DNA of 64,000 nucleotides from assembly GCA_023258975.1 (NCBI GenBank), contig JAHFRD010000002.1, forward strand, positions 285,338 through 349,337. The letters run 5' to 3'. Below the pieces are notes generated by a model. The model had not been told where the DNA came from. It did not search any database and was given only the letters and a program-made list of their open reading frames with translations. The stretch is from Hydrogenophilales bacterium. GTDB lineage: Bacteria; Pseudomonadota; Gammaproteobacteria; Burkholderiales; Thiobacillaceae. Shown piece after piece: positions 1 to 8,085 of the stretch (the first letter of the stretch is position 1; the number at the start of each line of letters is the position of its first letter). The position numbers were made by a program, and so were the translations under genes.

Positions 1-794
1 ACGGGTTCCAGGGCGACCACGCCGAACGAGGCGGTGATCTTCAGCTTCCGGTCTTCCAGTGCGAAGGTGTGGGCGGCCAGGCTGACGCGCAGGCGGTCGA
101 TCAGGACGCCGGCCTGGATGATGTCGGTGCTGGGCAGGCAGAGCAGGAATTCCTCGCCGCCGATGCGGAAGATGGTGTCGTAGCGGCGCAGGTGGTCGGC
201 GAAGAAGCCGGCGACGGCCCGCAGCATGGCGTCGCCCAGACGCTGCCCGTGCGTTTCGTTGAAGCGGCCGAAATCGTCCAGGTCGGCGTAGCAGACGGCG
301 CAGGGCTGGTGGGTACGCTGAACCCGTTCGATTTCTTCCGCCAGGCGCAGATTCACGGCCTGCCGGTTCCATACCCCGGTGAGATTGTCCACCGCGCCGA
401 GGCGGCCCATGAGGTCGAGTTCCAGGCGGCGCAGCAATTGCCTGAATCGGGTGGCGATGGCGGTGAAGGCGTCGTAATCGGGGCCGGGCACGGATTCGCC
501 GATGGCCTGGCGGGCGAGCAGGTGGCGGGCGATGTCGTGCATGGAACGATGCGCGGATTCGATGGCGGCGAGACTGCCCGCATCCGCCAGATCGGCCTGT
601 CCCGCCGAGTAGAACCAGGCGCCGAAGCGGCAGCGGGCGTGGGCGTCCTCGGCCAGGTCGTCGGCGCTGGCCGCTTCCCGGCAAATCAGTTGCCGGTTGA
701 AGCGCGCCAGCCAGGTGGCGTGGCTGGCGATGGCGCGATCGAGGTCGTGCAGGCGCGCCAGGGTGGCGGCGTTGTCTTGCTGGAGCGGGTTCAT
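1..794 (-). CDS. Diguanylate cyclase with zinc-binding CZB domain (DgcZ-like), 3' end off window
   Basis: Translated from the ATG at 794; 264 residues are visible and the C-terminus lies beyond the window. Residues about 20-95 form a chemoreceptor zinc-binding (CZB) domain with ligand pattern H25, C55 (in RCRFGAW), H82 and H86. This is the same spacing as in the zinc-sensing cyclase DgcZ of E. coli. A GGDEF domain follows, with active-site motif RIGGEEF and an RxxD inhibitory I-site (RRYD) just before it, so product inhibition is likely. Predicted role: cytoplasmic synthesis of c-di-GMP, repressed by zinc binding. It is followed on the same strand by another c-di-GMP gene whose stop is about 40 bases upstream of this start. 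Confidence 0.85.
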   Translation of the reverse strand, partial: MNPLQQDNAATLARLHDLDRAIASHATWLARFNRQLICREAASADDLAEDAHARCRFGAWFYSAGQADLADAGSLAAIESAHRSMHDIARHLLARQAIGESVPGPDYDAFTAIATRFRQLLRRLELDLMGRLGAVDNLTGVWNRQAVNLRLAEEIERVQRTHQPCAVCYADLDDFGRFNETHGQRLGDAMLRAVAGFFADHLRRYDTIFRIGGEEFLLCLPSTDIIQAGVLIDRLRVSLAAHTFALEDRKLKITASFGVVALEP

Positions 795-836
795 GTGGGT
801 CTGATCCTTACCGTGAAACAACTTCGTTACCGGGTT

Positions 837-3248
837 TCATGTCCCGACCTCCCGCCGCAGCGCCGGGTGATCGGCTTGCGGACGGTCGAGGTGGTAGCCC
901 TGCGCCATATCGACCCCTAGTTCGGCGAGCAGATTCAGGGTCGCCTCGTCTTCCACGAATTCCGCCACCGTGCGCTTGCCGAGGCCGCGCGCGACTTCCA
1001 CCATGCCACGCACGAAGACCTGATTGTCGTGGTCATGGGGCAGGTCGCGGATGAACATGCCATCGAGCTTGATGGTGTCGACCCGGATGTGTTTGAGATA
1101 GGCGAAGGATGCGAAGCCGGCGCCGAAGTCGTCCAGGCAGACGCCGCAGCCGGTCGCCTGGAGCGCGCCGATGAAGCGTTGCGCGTCGGTGAGATCGGAC
1201 ACGGCGGCGGTTTCCGTCACTTCGATCAACAGGCGTGCCGGTTCGATATTCCGGCCGCGCAGCAGATCGGCGATATGGCCGGGCAGGCCGGGGTCGTCGA
1301 AGGAACGCCCGGAAATGTTGACGGCGATGGATGGCCCGGCCGGGTGATCCGCGAGCAGCCGCGCCACCTGGGCAAGCACCCAGCGGTCGATTTCCAGAAT
1401 CTTGTTGCTCTTTTCCGCCACCGGGATGAACTGGCCGGGGGAGACCAGTTCGCCCGTGTTTGCGTCGCGCAGGCGAATCAGCGCTTCCAGATGGGATAGC
1501 CGGCGGTCGCGTACCCCATAGACGCCCTGGAAGTGGAGTTCGAACAGATTGGTGTTGAGCGCGGTCGCCAAGCGTTCGTTCCAGGACAGGCGGTTGACCA
1601 TTTCCGGCGCGGTGTCGAGGTCGGCGCGATACAGGCGCCAGGCGTTCTTGCCGGCCTGCTTGGCCTGGTACATGGCAGCGTCGGCGCAGGCCACCATCTG
1701 ATCCTGGTCGGCGGCATGCCGCGGGTAGAGGGCGATCCCCAGACTGGAGGAAATATGCAGGGTGCGTCCATCGAAGCGGAAGGGAATCGCGGCGATGGCG
1801 CGCACGATGCGCTCGGCCAGAGCTTGCGCCTGAGCCTGTTCCGCATAGGGCAGGAGCACGGCGAATTCATCGCCACCCAGGCGAAACAGCATCTCGTTCT
1901 TGCGTATGAGTCCGGAAACCTCGCCGGCCACGCGGATCAGCAGGGCATCCCCGGCGGTGTGGCCGAAATGGTCGTTGATCGCCTTGAACTCGTCGAGGTC
2001 GAAATACAGCAGCGCGGAGAGGTCGCCCTGGCGCATGGATTCGGCCAGCGCGCGTTCCAGTTCGATCTGGAAGCGGTGCCGGTTGAACAGGCCGGTGAGC
2101 GAGTCGCGTTCCGCCAGATAAAGCAGTTGTTCGGCGGTCTGGCGCTCGCGCGTCACGTCCTCGTAGATCCAGAGATGGCCGATGAAATGGCGGTCGCGCT
2201 CGAATACCGGGTAACTCAACTGCGTGGCGATGCGGCCATCCTTGACCACGATGTCGAGGCTTTCGCCCTGCTCGCGCCCGGCCAGCATGGTTTCGATGTG
2301 GCTGGCGAAATGGCCGGGTTGCAGCAGTTTGCAGGCGCTGCGCGCGAACACCTCGCGCGGCTGCCAGCCCACCAGATCCTCGCTTTCCGGGATCAGCCAG
2401 AGACGGTTGAAGGCGGGATTGTGATAGACCACGCGGCCATCCGCGCCGACGAACAGGATGCCCAGGTTCATCGCGGAAAGCAGGGCCTGCAGGCGGGCAT
2501 GCTCGGCTTCCGACTCGGCCAGATAGGTTTGCGTGCGCGCTTCCGATTCGTGCAGCGCGCTGATGCGGCCGTGCAATTGCCGCGCCATTTCCTGGAAGGC
2601 GGCGGACAGGCGGCCCACTTCATCGAACGCGGGGGCCGGCAGACGGGCGCCGAAGTCGCCCCCGGCCAGCGCCCGGCTGGCTTCGGTGAGCAGCGCCAGC
2701 CTGCGTGTCAACAGATAGCCGATGAGAGAGAGGGTGAGAAAGGTCGACAGCACCGCCGCCAGGCCGGCATAGACACCCTGGCGCAGCACGCGCGCGCGCG
2801 CCGCATTGAGGAAGTCTGTGGCGATGCCGAAATGCAGGCGCCCGTATTCGGTTCCGGCGAGGCGAATGGAAATCACCGTGTCGTACACCGGGTCGTCGTC
2901 GCTCAATTGGCCGTCCACCGTCGGCAGCGCTTCTTCGGCGGTGATGCCGGCCGCCGCCAGACGATGCCCATTCGGCCCCAGCAGAACCAGGTAGCGATAG
3001 GCGCCGTTGCCGCGCGCCTCGCTGAGAATATCCTGTAGGGCGGCGTAGTCGCGCTGCATCAGACGGGGGGCCAGGGCGGCGTTGAGCAGGGGGATCGCGC
3101 TGTCCACCCGTAGCCGGGCTTTGCGGATGAGTTCTTCCTCGGTCAGGCGCACATTGCTGAATACCAGGAGGCCGAGGATCAGCGCCTCGACCAGCAGACC
3201 GGCCAGGGTGAGCTTGAGCCAGAGCGGCGGGCGCGGATAACGGCGCAT
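837..3248 (-). CDS. Membrane PAS-GGDEF-EAL c-di-GMP protein
   Basis: 803 residues. Domain order: membrane segment about 11-31, periplasmic sensor region about 32-155, second membrane segment about 160-181, HAMP to about 235, PAS about 250-370, GGDEF about 380-545, EAL about 560-800. The cyclase motif RLGGDEF (458-462) is intact. The phosphodiesterase signature is also present (LEALIRLR, VNISG, EVTET, DDFGAG, IKLDG, VAEFVE, QGYH), so both activities are possible. The start ATG overlaps the stop of the upstream periplasmic binding-protein gene, which suggests translational coupling and that the binding protein presents a ligand to the periplasmic domain. The ligand is unknown. Confidence 0.85.
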   Translation of the reverse strand: MRRYPRPPLWLKLTLAGLLVEALILGLLVFSNVRLTEEELIRKARLRVDSAIPLLNAALAPRLMQRDYAALQDILSEARGNGAYRYLVLLGPNGHRLAAAGITAEEALPTVDGQLSDDDPVYDTVISIRLAGTEYGRLHFGIATDFLNAARARVLRQGVYAGLAAVLSTFLTLSLIGYLLTRRLALLTEASRALAGGDFGARLPAPAFDEVGRLSAAFQEMARQLHGRISALHESEARTQTYLAESEAEHARLQALLSAMNLGILFVGADGRVVYHNPAFNRLWLIPESEDLVGWQPREVFARSACKLLQPGHFASHIETMLAGREQGESLDIVVKDGRIATQLSYPVFERDRHFIGHLWIYEDVTRERQTAEQLLYLAERDSLTGLFNRHRFQIELERALAESMRQGDLSALLYFDLDEFKAINDHFGHTAGDALLIRVAGEVSGLIRKNEMLFRLGGDEFAVLLPYAEQAQAQALAERIVRAIAAIPFRFDGRTLHISSSLGIALYPRHAADQDQMVACADAAMYQAKQAGKNAWRLYRADLDTAPEMVNRLSWNERLATALNTNLFELHFQGVYGVRDRRLSHLEALIRLRDANTGELVSPGQFIPVAEKSNKILEIDRWVLAQVARLLADHPAGPSIAVNISGRSFDDPGLPGHIADLLRGRNIEPARLLIEVTETAAVSDLTDAQRFIGALQATGCGVCLDDFGAGFASFAYLKHIRVDTIKLDGMFIRDLPHDHDNQVFVRGMVEVARGLGKRTVAEFVEDEATLNLLAELGVDMAQGYHLDRPQADHPALRREVGT

Positions 3249-4114
3249 CAGGGGGCCAGGGCTTTGCGGGTGGCCTTGAGGTAGGCGTCCACGCGCTTCA
3301 TGCGCGTTTCATTGGCCGCGACGATGCCGGAGTAGCCGGTGTTGCGCAGAAAGTCGATGCCCTCGGCCTCGGCTGGAAATTCCAGCAGCAGCTTTTTCAG
3401 TTGTTCCACCTGGACGCGCGGCGCCTCCGGCCGCGCCAGAAAGACAAAGGCGGGGATGTCGGCGATGTGTTTCTGCGCTACCAGTTTGCGGCGCGAAGAT
3501 TCGGGGATTTGCAGCAGGCCCTGGCTGGTGGTGACGGCGGCGACGGAAAGACCGGTGACCAGCGAATAGGCGACGCTGGCATGGGTGCGGTGCTCCGTGA
3601 CGCGATAGTCGCGATCCGCCTCCAGACCCTGTTCTTCGAGGTAACTCAGCGTGGCCATGACGGTGACGGCGAGGCGGTCGATCACCGCCAGTTGCTTGCC
3701 GCGCAGGTCACCGAGGCCGGCAAGCGGGTGATCGGACGAGTAGACCAGCAGGGCGTCATGGTCCGGGGTGAACTGCGCCAGCGCCTGGAAGCCCGCGTCT
3801 TTCTGCGCCAGGCGCGCGAAATGCGAGGGGGTGATGGTGAGATCGAAGTCACCCCGCAGCGTGCGCGCCTGGAAGCGGGCGAAATCCGCCGCGCTTTCGA
3901 CGCGCACCGGTTGCTTCAGGTGCTTCTCCAGATATGCCCGCATCGGCTCGTGGCGCTCCGCCAGCACCCGCGCGCCGTGGATGGGCGGGACGCCGAGCGT
4001 GAAGGTCGGGTCGGCCCGCGCGGCGAGTGGCTGGAGACCCGCTTGCAGGCCGAACAGCAGCCCCAGCAGGAAGCCCGCCTGCGGGCCGAGCAACAGGCCG
4101 AACAACCGCCTCAT
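3248..4114 (-). CDS. Orphan periplasmic substrate-binding protein, PhnD family
   Basis: 288 residues with a long hydrophobic signal peptide (about 1-34, ending AARA). The mature part has the phosphate/phosphonate binding-protein fold: TFTLGVPP near the N-terminus, then FDLTITPSHFARL and the hinge segment GLGDLRGKQLAVIDRL. No ABC permease or ATPase is nearby. The gene is instead sandwiched by overlaps between argA upstream and the GGDEF-EAL gene downstream. PhnD-type proteins without a transporter commonly act as extracytoplasmic sensors, as in the TtrS sensor region, so this is more likely the input module of the c-di-GMP protein than an uptake component. Inference only; the ligand cannot be read. 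Confidence 0.75.
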   Translation of the reverse strand: MRRLFGLLLGPQAGFLLGLLFGLQAGLQPLAARADPTFTLGVPPIHGARVLAERHEPMRAYLEKHLKQPVRVESAADFARFQARTLRGDFDLTITPSHFARLAQKDAGFQALAQFTPDHDALLVYSSDHPLAGLGDLRGKQLAVIDRLAVTVMATLSYLEEQGLEADRDYRVTEHRTHASVAYSLVTGLSVAAVTTSQGLLQIPESSRRKLVAQKHIADIPAFVFLARPEAPRVQVEQLKKLLLEFPAEAEGIDFLRNTGYSGIVAANETRMKRVDAYLKATRKALAP

Positions 4115-5433
4115 GCCGGCTCCAGCCGCTTGACCAGCACCTTGGAGCGGCGTTGCCAGTTGTACATGGCCTGGCGCGGCGCCGGCAGGTCTTCCGGGCC
4201 GCCCAGGGCGAAGCCGCGTTCAATGAACCAGTGCGCGGTGCGCGTGGTGAGCACGAACAACTGGCTCAGGCCGAGCTCCCTGGCGGCTTCCTCGGCCGCC
4301 GCGAGGAGGGCGTCGCCGCGGCCGCCACGCTGGAATTCCGGCGCCACCGCCAGGCAGGCCATTTCGGCCGCGCCCGCCTCGGGAAAGGGGTAGAGCGCCA
4401 CGCAACCGACGATGCGGCCATCCAGTTCGTCGACGAAGAACTGCTCCACTTCCTGTTCCAGCAACTCGCGCGAGCGCCGCACCAGGATGCCATCGGCCTC
4501 CAGCGGCTCGATCACCGAGAGGATGCCGCCGACGTCGTCGATGCTGGCCGGACGCAGGCTTTCCACGGATTGCCGCGTAATCATGGTGCCGACGCCGGCA
4601 TGGGTGAACAGCTCCATGAGCAGGGCGCCATCGACATCCGCGCTGACCAGATGCACCTTCGCCACCCCTTTCTTGCAGGCATGCGCGGCGTGCGGCAGAT
4701 ACAGCTTCATGTCGCCCTCCGGCAGGTCGCGCAGCAGCCTGGGCACCTGCGCGGCGGTCACCCGGTTGATGCGGCGCCCCCGGGCATCGACGGTGTCGCC
4801 GTGGTCGAGGATGAACACCAGCTTGTCCGCCGCCAGGGCGATGGCGGCCTGGGTGGCCACCTCTTCCAGGGTGAGGTTGAACACCTCGCCGGTGGGGGAA
4901 TAGCCGATGGGGGAGAGCAGGACGATCTCGCCGGCGTTAAGGCGGTCACGGATGGGGGCGACGGCGATCTTGCGCACCTCGCCGGTGAATTGCAGATCGA
5001 CGCCATCCACCACGCCGGCCGGCTGCGCAGTGACGTAGTTGCCGGAAGCAACGCGAATCTCGGCGCCGGCCATCGGCGTGTTGGGCAGGCCCACGGAAAG
5101 CAGGCTTTCGATATCCACCCGCACCGAGCCGACCGCGTCCTTGACGTGCTCCAGCGCCTCCGCGTCGGTCACCCGGCGACCGCGCACGTATTGCGCCTCG
5201 GCAGCCAGTCTCTCCTCCACCTGCGGCCGCACGCCATGCACCAGAACCAGGCGCACGCCAAGCGCGTTGAGCAGATTGATGTCGTAGACCAGATCGACAA
5301 AGTCCTCGCGCAGCATCGCGTCGCCGCCGAAAGCCAGAACGAAGGTCTTGCCGCGAAACGCGTGGATATAGGGCGCGGCCGCGCGAAACCACTCGACGAA
5401 GGCGGTGGCGTTCGCTTCCCCTGTTTTCGACAT
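4111..5433 (-). CDS. argA: N-acetylglutamate synthase
   Basis: 440 residues from the ATG at 5433, which has a good ribosome site (GAGAGGGG) and matches the usual ArgA length of about 443; in-frame codons further upstream are not needed. The N-terminal amino-acid-kinase-like domain (about 1-290) includes VLAFGGDAM and VLVHGVRPQVEERL. The C-terminal GNAT acetyltransferase domain (about 295-440) includes LAVAPEFQRGGRGDALL, the acetyl-CoA loop. The enzyme acetylates glutamate with acetyl-CoA, the first step of arginine synthesis, and is normally feedback-inhibited by arginine. The 3' end overlaps the following binding-protein gene by four bases, so an arginine gene leads an operon otherwise devoted to c-di-GMP. 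Confidence 0.95.
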   Translation of the reverse strand: MSKTGEANATAFVEWFRAAAPYIHAFRGKTFVLAFGGDAMLREDFVDLVYDINLLNALGVRLVLVHGVRPQVEERLAAEAQYVRGRRVTDAEALEHVKDAVGSVRVDIESLLSVGLPNTPMAGAEIRVASGNYVTAQPAGVVDGVDLQFTGEVRKIAVAPIRDRLNAGEIVLLSPIGYSPTGEVFNLTLEEVATQAAIALAADKLVFILDHGDTVDARGRRINRVTAAQVPRLLRDLPEGDMKLYLPHAAHACKKGVAKVHLVSADVDGALLMELFTHAGVGTMITRQSVESLRPASIDDVGGILSVIEPLEADGILVRRSRELLEQEVEQFFVDELDGRIVGCVALYPFPEAGAAEMACLAVAPEFQRGGRGDALLAAAEEAARELGLSQLFVLTTRTAHWFIERGFALGGPEDLPAPRQAMYNWQRRSKVLVKRLEPA

Positions 5434-5454
5434 GATTCCGACCCCCCTCTCTAA

Positions 5455-5485
5455 AGAAATATAATCAATTGATTCAAAAGGAATA
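5455..5485 (-). promoter_or_regulatory. AT-rich argA promoter region with palindrome
   Basis: A strongly AT-rich patch in otherwise GC-rich DNA just upstream of argA. It contains the perfect 12-base palindrome AATCAATTGATT (5463-5474) and TATATT-like -10 candidates on the minus strand. It probably holds the argA promoter and perhaps an operator. It does not match an ArgR box well enough to name the regulator. Confidence 0.35.
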
Positions 5486-5574
5486 TTTTGCGCCATGTAG
5501 CGCATGGCTTCCAGCCTGCGTCTTTTGAAGATGCCGACGATGTTACGGCGGAACACCGGAAAACTTGAGGTGGA

Positions 5575-6321
5575 CTACCTGAAATCCCCCCATACCGCCT
5601 GCATCGCGGCCAGCGCCGCCAGCGCCGCCGTTTCGGTGCGCAGCACGCGCGGCCCCAGGCGCAGGCCGAGGAAACCGGCGGCGCGCGCCAGTTTGCGTTC
5701 GGCCGGGTCGAAGCCGCCCTCGGGGCCGGCGAGCAGGAGGATGGGAGATGTGGAAAATGAAGTGGGCGGCGGCAGATCACGCAGGCCGAGTTCGCCCTCC
5801 GGGTCGAGCAGCAGCTTCAGCGTTTCCGTTTCATGGGCGATGCCACGTTGCCAGTCAACGAATTCCCGGATTTCCGCCACCGGCGGCAGCACATTGCGGC
5901 CGCACTGCTCGCAGGCGGAATTCACCACGCCATGCCAGTGCGTGCGCCGTCTGATCGCCTTGTCCGCAGACAGGCGCACCACCGTGCGCCGCATGGTCAG
6001 CGGCTGGATCGCGGATACCCCCAGTTCCACCGCCTTTTGCAGGGTGTAATCCATGCGTTCGCCCGTGGAGATGCCCTGCGCCAGATGCACCTGGAGCGGC
6101 GATTCCCGCGCGGGTTCATGGCGGGAATCGAGGCGAACCGTCGCGCCCTTGCCACCGCAATTTTCCAGCACGCCGTGATATTCGGCGCCGTCGCCGTTGA
6201 ACAACACCACGGCCGCGCCTGCGCGCAGGCGCAGGACGCCGATGGCGTGGCGCGCCACCGCATCGGGCAGCGCCACAAGGTGGCCGGGGGCGAGAGCGAG
6301 ATCACAGTGGAAGCGCGGCAT
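5575..6321 (-). CDS. rsmE: 16S rRNA (uracil-1498-N3)-methyltransferase
   Basis: 248 residues starting at MPRFHCDLAL, the usual RsmE beginning; an upstream in-frame ATG at 6366 would add 15 residues without family support. The N-terminal PUA-like part is followed by a SPOUT methyltransferase domain with EARVLR-type elements: KAVELGVSAIQPL, LLAGPEGGFDPAERKLA (SAM-binding GPEGGF knot loop) and LRLGPRVLRTETAALAAL (second knot motif). It methylates U1498 in the 30S decoding centre. It is divergent from the plus-strand thioredoxin-fold gene, with only 69 bases between starts. Confidence 0.95.
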   Translation of the reverse strand: MPRFHCDLALAPGHLVALPDAVARHAIGVLRLRAGAAVVLFNGDGAEYHGVLENCGGKGATVRLDSRHEPARESPLQVHLAQGISTGERMDYTLQKAVELGVSAIQPLTMRRTVVRLSADKAIRRRTHWHGVVNSACEQCGRNVLPPVAEIREFVDWQRGIAHETETLKLLLDPEGELGLRDLPPPTSFSTSPILLLAGPEGGFDPAERKLARAAGFLGLRLGPRVLRTETAALAALAAMQAVWGDFR

Positions 6322-6390
6322 GGACGGCGAGGTCGGGGTTTTGACGGGTGCTATTATCGGCCGCACTCAATCTATTGGCGGAGTCTTGAG

Positions 6391-6942
6391 ATGGTGCGTA
6401 TGGAAACACCGGTCTGCGATTTCGGCTGGAAAGCCCCGGATTTCAGCCTGCCCGGCGTCGATGGCAAGACCTGGACGTTGCGCGACGCCGCCGGCCCGAA
6501 CGGGCTCCTGGTCATGTTCATCTGCAACCATTGCCCTTATGTGAAGGCGGTGATCGACCGCATCACGCGCGACGTGGCGGAACTGAAGACATTGGGTGTC
6601 GGCGCCATCGCCATCATGTCCAACGACCCCGCCGAGTATCCGGAAGACGGTTTCGAGAACATGAAGCGCATCGCCCATGAACGGGGTTTCCCCATGCCTT
6701 ATGTGCTGGATGCCAGCCAGGAAGTCGCGCGCCAATATGATGCCGTCTGCACCCCCGACTTCTTCGGCTTCAACCGCGATTTGGAACTGCAATATCGCGG
6801 CCGCCTCGACGCATCGCGCAAGGAGGCCGCGCCCGATGCCCGGCGCGACCTGTTCGAAGCCATGAAACAGGTGGCTGAAACCGGAAAGGGGCCAGCCGAG
6901 CAGATTCCCAGCATGGGCTGTTCGATCAAATGGCGGGAATGA
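6391..6942 (+). CDS. Thioredoxin-fold / AhpC-TSA family protein
   Basis: 183 residues from the ATG at 6391 (MVRMETPVCDFG). The open frame extends further upstream, but that part lies over rsmE and has no family resemblance. The fold is redoxin-like: APDFSLPGVDGKTW, then FICNHCPYVKAV with a CxxC pair in the position of the thioredoxin active site, and PYVLDASQEVARQYDAVCTPDFFGF carrying the cis-proline region. A conserved MGCSIKW motif ends the protein. This subfamily is widespread in proteobacteria and is often annotated as thioredoxin family or peroxiredoxin-like; the substrate is not known. Cytoplasmic (no signal peptide). The stop overlaps the next gene by 13 bases. Confidence 0.8.
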   Translation: MVRMETPVCDFGWKAPDFSLPGVDGKTWTLRDAAGPNGLLVMFICNHCPYVKAVIDRITRDVAELKTLGVGAIAIMSNDPAEYPEDGFENMKRIAHERGFPMPYVLDASQEVARQYDAVCTPDFFGFNRDLELQYRGRLDASRKEAAPDARRDLFEAMKQVAETGKGPAEQIPSMGCSIKWRE

Positions 6943-7739
6943 AAACGCTCCTGGATCAGGTCATCGCCGCCGCCCGCGAAGTCGGGCGCGAGGAGATCAT
7001 GCCGCGCTATCTCAAGGTCGCGCACCAGCGCAAGATGGACGGCAGCCTGCTCACCGAGGCCGATCTCGCCGCGCAGAGCGCCTTGTTCGAGCGGCTGCGC
7101 GCCATCGCTCCTTATCCCATGCTGGGCGAGGAAATGAGCGAGGCGGAGCAGCACGAGGTCTGGAATCGGGGCGATGCCGGTTTCTGGTGCGTGGACCCCA
7201 TCGACGGCACCAGCAACTTTGTCAACGGCCTGCCCTTCTTCGCGGTTTCCATTGCCCTGGTTCGGCAGGGCCGCGCCGTGCTTGGCGTGGTCTACGACCC
7301 TCAGGCGGACGAGGCTTTCCACGCCAGCGAGGGCGGCGGTGCCTGGCTGAATGGCGATGCGCTGCCGTTGAAATTGCCCCCCGACAGGTTGAATCGCTGC
7401 ATGGCCGGCATCGACCTGAAGCGCATCGACCGCACCCTGGCCGGAAACCTGGCGCGAGAGCACCCGTTCGCCTCGCAGCGCAACCTGGGCGCCAGCACCC
7501 TGGACTGGTGCTACGTCGCCGCCGGCCGCCTGCACATCTACCTGCATGGCGGCCAGAAGATGTGGGACTACGCCGCCGGCTGGCTGATCCTGAAGGAAGC
7601 AGGCGGCGCCGTCAGCGGCCTGAATGGCGCCGACTTCCTGGCGGCGGACCCCTGGTGCCGCCCGGTGCTGGCGGCGCAAACCCCGGAACTGTTGGCGCAA
7701 TGGCAAGGCTGGGTGGCCGGCGCGCTGAAATCCACGTAG
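6930..7739 (+). CDS. Inositol monophosphatase family protein
   Basis: 269 residues. The metal-binding motifs of the family are present: GEEMS (about 67-71), DPIDGTSNFVNGLP (about 89-102), and WDYAAGWLILKEAGG near the C-terminus (the WDxAAG motif). The fold removes phosphate from small phosphoesters such as inositol phosphate, PAP or fructose bisphosphate using two or three Mg2+ ions; the sequence alone does not settle the substrate. Overlap with the upstream thioredoxin-fold gene implies one transcript. It is not SuhB in a typical setting, and CysQ-like or histidinol-phosphatase-like activity remain possible. Confidence 0.85.
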   Translation: MAGMKTLLDQVIAAAREVGREEIMPRYLKVAHQRKMDGSLLTEADLAAQSALFERLRAIAPYPMLGEEMSEAEQHEVWNRGDAGFWCVDPIDGTSNFVNGLPFFAVSIALVRQGRAVLGVVYDPQADEAFHASEGGGAWLNGDALPLKLPPDRLNRCMAGIDLKRIDRTLAGNLAREHPFASQRNLGASTLDWCYVAAGRLHIYLHGGQKMWDYAAGWLILKEAGGAVSGLNGADFLAADPWCRPVLAAQTPELLAQWQGWVAGALKST

Positions 7740-7740
7740 A

Positions 7741-8085
7741 ACTGACGTTTTCCGAATGCCGGGGAATTTTCCCGGCGGGGGGACAATCAAGGTCGCCTGA
7801 CGAGGTGTTCGCAAGGTCGCGACCAATATCGTTGTGCGCCGCACCAGAAGCGGCTTCCCGGTGGATTCCATAAGCGAGCGACAACGGCATATAAAAACAT
7901 TTTAATTTTCCCCGACATCACCCCAACCTCCGCGTGAATCAAGGCCGCAAGGCCGGTTGCGCGGCACTGGACAGGGCTTTCGGGAGCTTATGGGGCTTGC
8001 TCTGGCATATGGGGCTTGCACATAATCAAAACTTTCCGCCCGGACTGGGTGTTGATACCGGTTTTTTTCTTGAGGAATCAAAAAC
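7741..8085. other. Intergenic region upstream of tkt, no gene seen
   Basis: 345 bases without a convincing coding frame. The last 100 bases contain a sigma-70-like promoter and a 12-base direct repeat, TATGGGGCTTGC, at 7989-8000 and 8008-8019 (19-base period). These overlap the -35 box and could be an operator. The rest shows no clear structure. Confidence 0.6.
7997..8026 (+). promoter_or_regulatory. Putative sigma-70 promoter of the tkt-gap-pgk-pyk-fba run
   Basis: TTGCTC (7997-8002), 18-base spacer, CATAAT (8021-8026). The transcript would start about 50 bases before the tkt ATG, which has a modest ribosome site (TTGAGGAATC). Confidence 0.4.
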
